Shown here: piece by piece, positions 7,824 to 13,841 of the stretch
How positions within the stretch are numbered: position 1 is the first letter of the stretch
Layout of the letters: each line of letters starts with the position of its first letter
Program-made: the position numbers and the translations under genes
The notes under the pieces: model-generated
Told to the model about the DNA's origin: nothing
What the model saw: only the letters and a program-made list of their open reading frames with translations
The model's database searches: none
Origin: Lachnospiraceae bacterium
GTDB lineage: Bacteria; Bacillota; Clostridia; Lachnospirales; Lachnospiraceae
DNA length: 14,034 bases
Assembly (NCBI GenBank): GCA_016293925.1
Contig: JAEDCX010000067.1
Location: forward strand, 1 to 14,034
Reading direction: 5' to 3'

Positions 7824-8927
7824 GTGGACCGAAATGACAGGATTATGCAAAACAGACTGGACAGAGGATTCTTCCAATATCAGTATGAACTGGAGAAGAA
7901 AGCGCTTGACGTACTTCGGAGCGGCTGGTATGTGTTAGGGCGTGAAGTATCTTCTTTTGAGACGGAATTCGCGGACTACCTCGATTCGAAATACTGTGTT
8001 GGACTGGCCAGCGGGTTAGATGCACTTTGGATTGCCTTCCGGGTGTTAGGCATTGGTGCCGGAGATGAGGTCATCGTTCAGGGGAACACGTATATAGCCA
8101 GTGTAATGGGAATTACCATAAACGGTGCCACACCGGTTTTCGTAGAACCGGATGAATACTATAATATTGATGCTGCCAGGATTGAGGAGAAGATAACGGC
8201 AAAAACAAAAGCCATACTTGTAGTTCATCTGTATGGACAAGCCTCCAATATGGATGAGATTATGAAAATTGCTGAAAAACATAAACTAAGAGTAGTTGAG
8301 GACTGCGCTCAGTCACATGGTGCAAAGTATGATGGAAGGATGACCGGAACTTTTGGTGACATTGGCTGCTTCTCCTTCTATCCGTCCAAAAATCTCGGCG
8401 CATTTGGAGATGGAGGGGCGATTGTAACAAACGATCCGGATATTGAGGATGCTGTCAGAGTATTTCGCAATTATGGAAGTGAGAAACGTTACTATAATCG
8501 CGTTGTAGGAACCAATTCCAGGTTGGATGAGATACAGGCAGGACTCTTACGGGTGAAGTTATCGCATCTTCAGGAATTGGAAGATGAGAAAAGGGCGATT
8601 TGCGGGAAGTATTTATCGGAAATCAAGAATGAAAATATTATCCTGCCACAGATCAGGCCTGGTGCAACGCATATTTGGCATCAGTTCGTAGTAAGAACAG
8701 ATAGAAGAGATGAGTTCATGGATTATCTGGATAAGAATAATATTGGAACGATTATTCACTATCCCATTCCCCCGCATTTGTCAGAGGCATATTCCTATCT
8801 GGGGCTTCGTGTAGGAGAATTACCGATTACGGAAGAATACGCGAAGACGATTCTATCTCTGCCGTTGTATAATGGAATGACAGAGGAAGAGCAGAATTAC
8901 GTAATTGAATGTGTCAACCGGTTTTAA
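7824..8927 (+). CDS. DegT/DnrJ/EryC1-family sugar aminotransferase (FdtB/QdtB/DesV-like)
   Basis: PLP-dependent aminotransferase that puts an amino group on a keto carbon of a nucleotide-linked deoxysugar, with glutamate as usual donor. The 367-residue protein has SGWYVLG (33-39), ASGLDALW (62-69), HLYGQASNMDEI (135-146), VVEDCAQSHGA (157-167), in which Asp160 and Gln163 should hold PLP, and FYPSKNLGAFGDGGAI (185-200), in which Lys189 should form the Schiff base. GTNSRLDEIQAGLLRVKL (229-246) is the substrate-side signature shared with 3-amino-sugar enzymes such as FdtB, QdtB and DesV. The FdtA-like cupin at 13299 suggests C3 amination of a 3-keto-6-deoxyhexose. Amination of the 3,4-diketo-2,6-dideoxy intermediate from the dehydratase at 3432, as EvaB-type enzymes do, is a real alternative. 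Start: GTG with GAGGG eight bases upstream. Confidence 0.92.
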   Translation: MDRNDRIMQNRLDRGFFQYQYELEKKALDVLRSGWYVLGREVSSFETEFADYLDSKYCVGLASGLDALWIAFRVLGIGAGDEVIVQGNTYIASVMGITINGATPVFVEPDEYYNIDAARIEEKITAKTKAILVVHLYGQASNMDEIMKIAEKHKLRVVEDCAQSHGAKYDGRMTGTFGDIGCFSFYPSKNLGAFGDGGAIVTNDPDIEDAVRVFRNYGSEKRYYNRVVGTNSRLDEIQAGLLRVKLSHLQELEDEKRAICGKYLSEIKNENIILPQIRPGATHIWHQFVVRTDRRDEFMDYLDKNNIGTIIHYPIPPHLSEAYSYLGLRVGELPITEEYAKTILSLPLYNGMTEEEQNYVIECVNRF

Positions 8928-8936
8928 GGAGAGAAC

Positions 8937-9680
8937 ATGAGAGATATTAAGGACTATACGGACAAGTATGTGGATGAGCCATTTGAAGCAACGATGGTAG
9001 AGATTCGAAAACACGTTGTTATTGATCATTATAGGAAATACAGACATGAAAACATTTTGGAAATAGGATGCGGAATGAATCCCTTTTTCCTGGATGTAGA
9101 TGATTTTGAAAATATGGTAATCGTCGAGCCGGGAGAATCGTTCGTTGATAATGCCCATAAACTGGCGATGGAGCAAAAAGGAAATATCCATATTTTCTCG
9201 GGGTTTCTGGAGGAGCAGGTGCAGAACATTCAATCTCTGGGAATTCATTTTGACTACATTATTCTGAGCTCCGTTTTGCATGAATTGGATGATCCGCAGA
9301 AAATGTTACATGCGATTCATCAGTTGTGCGGCAAGGATACGATTGTTCACATTAATGTTCCCAATGCCAATTCCGTACATCGCCTGATTGCAATTGAGAT
9401 GGGACTGATAGAGGATATACACGAACAAAGTGACCAGATGAAAAAAATGCAGAGACGACGCACATACGATATGGATCTCCTGAAGGAGGAAGTAGAACGG
9501 GCAGGGTTTACTATTACAGACAGTGGTTCCTATTTCGTGAAGCCCTTCACGCATCTGCAGATGCAGAAGTGCCTTGACATGGGAATCATTGATGAGAAAG
9601 TACTTGTTGGACTGGAGAAGCTGATAAAATATATTCCACAGTTTGGTGCAGGAATATATGTTGATGTGCAAAGGGTATAA
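8937..9680 (+). CDS. Class I SAM-dependent methyltransferase, probably acting on a sugar
   Basis: Soluble 247-residue methyltransferase. LEIGCGMNP (41-49) is the SAM-binding motif I, VEPGE (63-67) gives the acidic residue for the ribose, and SSVLHELDDP (111-120) is motif post-III/IV of UbiG-like enzymes. VPNANSVHRL (141-150) resembles methyltransferases of polysaccharide and glycan clusters. The ribosome site AGGAG overlaps the stop of the aminotransferase gene (8925-8931), with nine bases between stop and start, so the two are probably co-translated. Methylation of a sugar hydroxyl or of the new amino group both fit; there is no sign of the zinc-binding C-methyltransferase type. The N-terminal 30 residues are charged and specific to the family. 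Substrate is unassigned. Confidence 0.8.
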   Translation: MRDIKDYTDKYVDEPFEATMVEIRKHVVIDHYRKYRHENILEIGCGMNPFFLDVDDFENMVIVEPGESFVDNAHKLAMEQKGNIHIFSGFLEEQVQNIQSLGIHFDYIILSSVLHELDDPQKMLHAIHQLCGKDTIVHINVPNANSVHRLIAIEMGLIEDIHEQSDQMKKMQRRRTYDMDLLKEEVERAGFTITDSGSYFVKPFTHLQMQKCLDMGIIDEKVLVGLEKLIKYIPQFGAGIYVDVQRV

Positions 9681-9682
9681 AG

Positions 9683-10642
9683 ATGTCAAAGATATCAATT
9701 ATTGTTCCGATTTATAAAAATGAAGCAAACATAAAACCTTTTTATGAGGATTTTTGTAAAAATATAAAACCGTATATAGAGGATTATGAAATTATTATGG
9801 TGCATGATGCTTCTCCGGATAATTCTTGGGAGGTAATGAAAGAGTTGGTTGAAGCAGATAGTCGCGTCAGATTAATTAAGCTTTCCAGAAATTTTGGGGC
9901 AATTGCGGCTTCATTTACAGGGATAATGTATGCGACCGGAGATTGTGTGACAGTAAAGGCATGCGACTTACAGGAACCTCCCGAGTTAATCATTGAAATG
10001 TATCAAAAATGGAAGAACGGTGCAAAATCTGTTATTGCCATTCGCGAATCGAGAAATGATTCTTGCTTTACGAATTTTTTTTCGAGAATATACTACAAGC
10101 TTGTTCAAAAGCTTATCATATCAGATATGCCTAAAGGTGGATTTGATACTTATCTGATTGATAGATCCGTTGCAAAAAGAATTGTTGATATCAATGATCG
10201 GAATTCTCCCATCACGTTGCAGGTTCTATGGATGGGATTCGGACCGGAAAAAGTATATTATGAGCGTAGAAAAAGAGAAATCGGTAAGTCAAGTTGGACA
10301 TTTTCCAAAAAACTAAAATTATTTGTTGATTCGTTTATCGGTTTCTCCTATGTTCCTATTAGGATTGTTTCAGTCATTGGTATTTTCTTCGCATTTTTGG
10401 CATTTGCCTGGGGAATATACCTCATCGTTGCGAAGTGCCTGGGGAAAATAAATGTTCAAGGATATACTACAATTATCGTGTTAATACTGTTCTCTTCGGG
10501 ATTAATAATGTTTACGTTAGGAATGCTGGGCGAGTATATATGGCGTACATTAGATGCGACACGACGTCGACCGATTTCCATCATAGATGATATGGTAAAT
10601 ATGGAGAATGAGAATGAAAGAGATAATAATTATCGGCAATAA
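9683..10642 (+). CDS. Second GtrB/DPM1-like GT2 polyprenyl-phosphate glycosyltransferase
   Basis: Family 2 glycosyltransferase like the one at 2461, predicted to charge polyprenyl phosphate with the sugar made by this half of the locus. GT-A domain: ISIIVPIYKNE at the start, VHDASPDNSWEV (40-51), LSRNFGAIAASFTG (67-80) and CDLQEPPELI (94-103). Two membrane helices follow (about 230-252 and 264-286) before the conserved MLGEYIWR. Compared with the usual DADLQ, the first aspartate of the DXD site is Ala here (KACDLQ), and VDD near residue 40 is VHD. This is known among some polysaccharide members as far as I recall, so it need not mean loss of activity. AAGGG at 9671-9675 lies seven bases before the ATG. 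The gene overlaps the next one by 29 bases. The very AT-rich codon use differs from its paralogue. Confidence 0.87.
   Translation: MSKISIIVPIYKNEANIKPFYEDFCKNIKPYIEDYEIIMVHDASPDNSWEVMKELVEADSRVRLIKLSRNFGAIAASFTGIMYATGDCVTVKACDLQEPPELIIEMYQKWKNGAKSVIAIRESRNDSCFTNFFSRIYYKLVQKLIISDMPKGGFDTYLIDRSVAKRIVDINDRNSPITLQVLWMGFGPEKVYYERRKREIGKSSWTFSKKLKLFVDSFIGFSYVPIRIVSVIGIFFAFLAFAWGIYLIVAKCLGKINVQGYTTIIVLILFSSGLIMFTLGMLGEYIWRTLDATRRRPISIIDDMVNMENENERDNNYRQ
10603..10607 (+). promoter_or_regulatory. Ribosome binding site inside the GT2 gene, favouring ATG 10614
   Basis: GGAGA directly abuts the ATG at 10608 but lies six bases before the ATG at 10614, so 10614 is the better start for the acyltransferase gene. 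The site is within the last codons of the upstream gene, implying coupled translation. Confidence 0.6.
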
Positions 10643-11294
10643 TGAATTTGCAGAAATTGCGTCTGCATATTTTGAAAAGGATTATGGATATAAGACGGTG
10701 GGATTTGCCGTTGAACGAGATTATATTCGGGATGATGAATTGCTGGGGCGTCCGGTTGTTGCATATGAAGATTTGGTGTCTTTGTATCCTCCTGAAAAGT
10801 ATGCTGTATTTGCGGCTCCGGTATATACCCAATTAAATCGTCTGCGTCAAAGATTTTACGAACAATGTAAAACATGGGGATACGAAATTTTGTCCTATGT
10901 CAGTCCGCATGCGTTTGTATGGGATAATGTGGAAATCGGAGAGAATACCTTTATCTTTGAGAATAATGTGGTACAGTATAATGCAAAAATCGGAAATAAT
11001 GTGATTCTATGGAGTGGGAATCATATTGGACACAGTGCTGTTATTGAGGATAATTGCTTTATTTCTTCCCATGTGGTTATCTCGGGATATACGAGAATTG
11101 GAGCAAATTCATTTTTGGGGGTTAATTCTGCCCTCGGAAATAATATTGTTTTTCCCAAAGAATCCATTTTGGCAGCAGGGGCTGTAACTTCAAAGTCTTT
11201 TGAGGACAAGGGAAGTATATATGCGGGGAATCCGGCAAAGAAAATAAAAAAAACAGCATATGAGTATTTTGGAGTAGAAGAACATGTGGATTAG
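10614..11294 (+). CDS. PglD/NeuD-like hexapeptide-repeat sugar acyltransferase
   Basis: Trimeric left-handed beta-helix acyltransferase, probably N-acylating an amino sugar at the nucleotide-sugar stage, or O-acylating as in NeuD. The 226-residue protein has a small N-terminal Rossmann-like part starting MKEIIIIGNNEFAEIA and running to about residue 90, then hexapeptide turns from VSPHAFVWDNVEIGENTF (96-113) to about residue 200. NHIGH (136-140) supplies the candidate catalytic histidine, and IYAGNPAKKIKK (202-213) is the usual closing motif of CoA-dependent family members. Length fits PglD (about 200-220). It overlaps the GT2 gene by 29 bases at its start and the propeller gene by 11 bases at its end. 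With an aminotransferase upstream, amine acylation is the best guess. An alternative ATG at 10608 adds two residues. Confidence 0.85.
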   Translation: MKEIIIIGNNEFAEIASAYFEKDYGYKTVGFAVERDYIRDDELLGRPVVAYEDLVSLYPPEKYAVFAAPVYTQLNRLRQRFYEQCKTWGYEILSYVSPHAFVWDNVEIGENTFIFENNVVQYNAKIGNNVILWSGNHIGHSAVIEDNCFISSHVVISGYTRIGANSFLGVNSALGNNIVFPKESILAAGAVTSKSFEDKGSIYAGNPAKKIKKTAYEYFGVEEHVD

Positions 11295-12204
11295 AAGAGG
11301 AAAAATATGTGGACACGACACATGGGATTTGGAATGGCATAAGCGTAATACGCAGTTGCCGATTCCCTATTTGAAAGATGATAGGACATTAAGACTTTAT
11401 CTTACATTTTGTGATGCAGAAAACAGAGGAAGACTGGGCTATATTGATGTTAATCCAAACAATCCGTCAGAAATAATAGACTATTCCAAAGAACCTCTTC
11501 TTGACTTAGGGAATAGAGGATGTTTTGATGAAAACGGGGTGGTATCTACTGCCATACTTGAAGAAAACGGAAAAATGTATTTATATTATTGTGGATTTCA
11601 GAAGCATGTGAATTATCCATATTCGTCATTGGCAGGGGTTGCTGTAAGTACTGATGGAGGAGAATACTTTCGGAGAATACAAGAAACTCCTATGTTAGAG
11701 AGAAAAGATGGAGAAATGTTTATTCGAACAGGCGTTGGAATATATAAGTTTGGTGAAGTATATCGTCTGTATTATGCCTCGGGAAATGAGTGGCTCAATT
11801 TTGAAGGGAAATTGGTGCCAAAATACAGATTCAAATATATAGACTCAAAATCTCCTGTGAGTTTTACTGGAGAAGCAAAAGATCTGTTTCCTTTGTGCGA
11901 TGATGAATACGGCATGACGACACCACAAATATTCAGAATAAATGACGGGTATGGTATGATTTATTCGATCCGGTCCGTATCGGATGGTTATAGAATGGGA
12001 TATGCATTTTCTAGAGATGGGGTTTCATTTATCAGAGAGGATTCAACAATGGATATAATGCGGCCGCAAGGGGAATTTGATTCTGAAATGTACTGTTACG
12101 GGAAATGTTTTCAATATGGTGAAAGAACATACCTTTTTTATAGTGGAAATCATTTTGGAATGGATGGAATTGGATGGGCAGAATTTGTGACGTCAAATGA
12201 ATGA
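11284..12204 (+). CDS. GH43-like five-bladed beta-propeller protein, no signal peptide, role unknown
   Basis: A 306-residue protein with repeated blade-like segments: YLKDDRTLRLYLTFCD (29-44), GKMYLYYCGFQ (96-106), FGEVYRLYYASGNEW (156-170), GYGMIYSIRSV (222-232) and RTYLFYSGNHFG (281-292). Alternating 'look at it' strands (LYYC, LYYAS, MIYS, LFYSG) and acidic motifs such as FDENGV (81-86) and GEFDSEMY (263-270) resemble the GH43/GH32/GH130 propeller fold. Similar proteins occur as unassigned members of polysaccharide gene clusters and resemble, as I recall, the N-terminal propeller of plant GINT1 glycosyltransferases. There is no export signal, so it should act in the cytoplasm, where a hydrolase for finished polymer makes little sense. 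It may bind or transfer a sugar or check an intermediate. It overlaps the acyltransferase gene by 11 bases. Fold is a fair call; function is unknown. Confidence 0.65.
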   Translation: MWIRRGKICGHDTWDLEWHKRNTQLPIPYLKDDRTLRLYLTFCDAENRGRLGYIDVNPNNPSEIIDYSKEPLLDLGNRGCFDENGVVSTAILEENGKMYLYYCGFQKHVNYPYSSLAGVAVSTDGGEYFRRIQETPMLERKDGEMFIRTGVGIYKFGEVYRLYYASGNEWLNFEGKLVPKYRFKYIDSKSPVSFTGEAKDLFPLCDDEYGMTTPQIFRINDGYGMIYSIRSVSDGYRMGYAFSRDGVSFIREDSTMDIMRPQGEFDSEMYCYGKCFQYGERTYLFYSGNHFGMDGIGWAEFVTSNE

Positions 12205-12296
12205 TTTATCGAATGGTTGATATATTCAGAGTGAATGCAGGAGTATGGGGTGCCGTACATTGTGATACGGAGCCAAAGGGAGAGAAGTCAGAATGA
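12201..12296 (+). CDS. Possible 31-residue small ORF bridging two genes
   Basis: An open frame from ATG 12201 to TGA 12294-12296 exactly fills the gap between the propeller gene and the FemAB-like gene, with ATGA stop/start overlaps at both ends (12201-12204 and 12293-12296). The peptide starts MIYRMVDIFRVNAG and ends EPKGEKSE; it has no evident signal, helix or motif. There is no ribosome site before it, so it would rely on coupling. The stretch AAAGGGAGAG at 12276-12285, inside it, is the ribosome site for the next gene. An open run of this length can arise by chance, so this stays tentative. Confidence 0.3.
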   Translation: MIYRMVDIFRVNAGVWGAVHCDTEPKGEKSE

Positions 12297-13285
12297 TCGT
12301 TGTATATAATGATGCCTATAGAGAGGCTTGGGATGAACTGGTAATGAATGCAAGTTATAACGGAAACTTTCTTCAAACCAGAAGATTTCTGGACTATCAT
12401 GAAAAAAACAAGTTCATAGATCATTCACTTATGTTTTTTAAGGGAGAGACATTAGCTGCGGTAATGCCGGCAAATGTAAGCAAAAGCGGTAATCGATTGA
12501 TCTCTCATGCAGGAAGCACGTTTGGTGGATTGGTGATACGTGATATTTTCTGTTCGACCATGAATTATAAATGGATCTTTTCCGATCTGATCAATCATTT
12601 TGAGGAACAGGGATACGAGTCTATGGAGTTAAAGATGCCGCATTGGCTGTATCGCCGCCTTGATGAAAGCAATGAATTACTGGATTATTTCTTTCAATTG
12701 AACGGATTTGTGTGCCGATCTGAGGTTGGTTTTTTTGTTGATCTGAGTCGCCTCTCTGAGAATTTTGAAACTCAGTTTGATTCATTAAGGAGGAGAAAAT
12801 TAAAAAAATCATATCAGCAGAATCTTTTATTCAGAGAACTTAAAAGTGATGAGGAAATCAAGAGATTCTATGGTGTATTGGAAGATAATATGTGCAAATT
12901 CGATACTGTTCCGGTACATACCTTTGATGAATTGTTGGATTTGAAAAGAAATCGTCTGTCTGACATTGTTTCATTTTATGGTGTTTATCATGAGAATGAT
13001 CTAATAGCCGGTAGTATGGTTTTTTCGTTCGGAGACAGAAAGGTTTTTCATACCCAGTATTTGGCAAGCAGACATGATTGTTTGGAATATTGTCCAAACG
13101 AATATATGTATACCAATTTGATGAGAAGGGCCAAAGATCTGGAATATCGTTTTCTGTCCTTCGGAACATCTACATTGGAACACGGCAACGTTTACAATGA
13201 GAGTTTGGGTTTATTTAAAGAAGGTTTTCATACCGATACGTACCTAAATAGGACATACATTTTGAAAAGGGAGATAGAAAGGTAA
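12293..13285 (+). CDS. FemAB-like GNAT-fold acyl or aminoacyl transferase
   Basis: Cytoplasmic 330-residue protein of the FemAB-like (Acetyltransf_6) GNAT group, which attaches acyl or amino-acid groups to amines of cell-envelope precursors. Visible hallmarks: NFLQTRRFLDYHEKN (25-39), LAAVMPANV (54-62) and SHAGSTFGGLVI (71-82) in the first GNAT half. In the second half are a basic LRRRKLKKS stretch (165-173), NDLIAGSMVF (235-244), a TQYLASR strand (254-260) and FGTSTLEHG...LGLFKEGFHT (290-314), the typical family ending. AAAGGGAGAG at 12276-12285 is a good ribosome site. In polysaccharide loci such proteins are often found beside FdtA-like ketoisomerases and sugar aminotransferases, suggesting acylation of a 3-amino sugar. 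Whether the donor is acyl-CoA or aminoacyl-tRNA cannot be told here. Confidence 0.78.
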   Translation: MIVVYNDAYREAWDELVMNASYNGNFLQTRRFLDYHEKNKFIDHSLMFFKGETLAAVMPANVSKSGNRLISHAGSTFGGLVIRDIFCSTMNYKWIFSDLINHFEEQGYESMELKMPHWLYRRLDESNELLDYFFQLNGFVCRSEVGFFVDLSRLSENFETQFDSLRRRKLKKSYQQNLLFRELKSDEEIKRFYGVLEDNMCKFDTVPVHTFDELLDLKRNRLSDIVSFYGVYHENDLIAGSMVFSFGDRKVFHTQYLASRHDCLEYCPNEYMYTNLMRRAKDLEYRFLSFGTSTLEHGNVYNESLGLFKEGFHTDTYLNRTYILKREIER

Positions 13286-13298
13286 GGATATATTAAAC

Positions 13299-13751
13299 AT
13301 GAAAAATGAAAAACTTAATGTGAGCATTCTCGATTTTGGCGCAATCGGCGATGAGAGAGGAATGATTACAATTTGTGAAGGAGAACAGGATATTCCTTTT
13401 ATTCCCAAGCGCGTATTTTATATTTATAACTCGTTGCCGGATGTTGTGCGTGGCAATCACGCGAATAGATTGACAGATCATGTTTTGATCAATGTCTCCG
13501 GTAAATCAAAGGTTCGAATTAAGGACGGGAAGGGGAATGAGATGGTTTATTCCCTGAATCGACCGAATACCGGAATCTATATTCCGCATATGGTTTGGAA
13601 AGAAATGTATGATTTCTCCGAAGATTCTGTTCTGTTGTGTCTGGCGAGTGAGCATTATGATCCAAATGAATATATAAGGGATTATGAATTGTTTTTGGAG
13701 GAGGTTCAGAAACTTGACAATTCGTCCAAAAGCAAGAAGCAATTGGATTAG
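13299..13751 (+). CDS. WxcM/FdtA-like cupin, probable NDP-4-keto-6-deoxyhexose 3,4-ketoisomerase
   Basis: Small double-stranded beta-helix (cupin) protein, 150 residues. FdtA and QdtA of this family move the keto group of dTDP-4-keto-6-deoxyglucose from C4 to C3 so that an FdtB/QdtB-type aminotransferase can act. Family marks: ERGMITICEGEQDIPF (19-34), RVFYIYNSLPDVVRGNHAN (38-56), VLINVSGKSKVRI (62-74), the LNRPNTGIYIPHMVWKEMYDFS core (86-107), VLLCLASEHYD (111-121) and YIRDYELFL (125-133). The canonical RGxHAH motif reads RGNHAN here: His54 is kept, while the second His, important in FdtA as I recall, is Asn56. Similar HAN variants occur in polysaccharide clusters, so activity may be altered rather than lost. 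AAGGA at 13284-13288 lies ten bases before the ATG and overlaps the previous stop. It is the last gene of the AT-rich block. Confidence 0.85.
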   Translation: MKNEKLNVSILDFGAIGDERGMITICEGEQDIPFIPKRVFYIYNSLPDVVRGNHANRLTDHVLINVSGKSKVRIKDGKGNEMVYSLNRPNTGIYIPHMVWKEMYDFSEDSVLLCLASEHYDPNEYIRDYELFLEEVQKLDNSSKSKKQLD

Positions 13752-13761
13752 CGCGGGACGT

Positions 13762-13820
13762 TGCTTTGCTTTTTCGTATTCAGCTGGAAAAGCAGGGTGC
13801 TGCCGTATCAGATAAGATAC
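13762..13820 (+). other. Two possible RNA hairpins in the gap before the SDR gene
   Basis: In the 90-base gap, CTTTGCTTTT (13764-13773) can pair with AAAAGCAGGG (13788-13797), two pairs being G-U, around a 14-base loop. A second small hairpin, GTATC (13805-13809) with GATAC (13816-13820), follows. No T-run follows either one, so they are not typical terminators. They might be a processing or attenuation element at the junction, or chance. Confidence 0.2.
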
Positions 13821-13841
13821 AGAATGAAGGGAGTAGCGATT

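Larger units (their letters stand above)
5917..13751. other. AT-richer block inside a GC-richer locus
   Basis: From the start of the 626-residue membrane protein to the end of the ketoisomerase gene the DNA becomes visibly AT-richer, with more AGA, ATA and AAA codons. Hand counts: about 60% GC at 4501-4680, about 34% at 9721-9900, about 50% at 13861-14034. The aminotransferase gene (7824-8927) is intermediate. No insertion sequence, direct repeat or integrase marks either edge. The simplest reading is a gene block of different ancestry joined in by homologous exchange, as is common in polysaccharide loci. Confidence 0.6.

Noticed and set aside
13764..13797. Rho-independent terminator after the ketoisomerase gene
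   Set aside because: The stem is A/T-rich with two G-U pairs, its loop is 14 bases and there is no T-run behind it.
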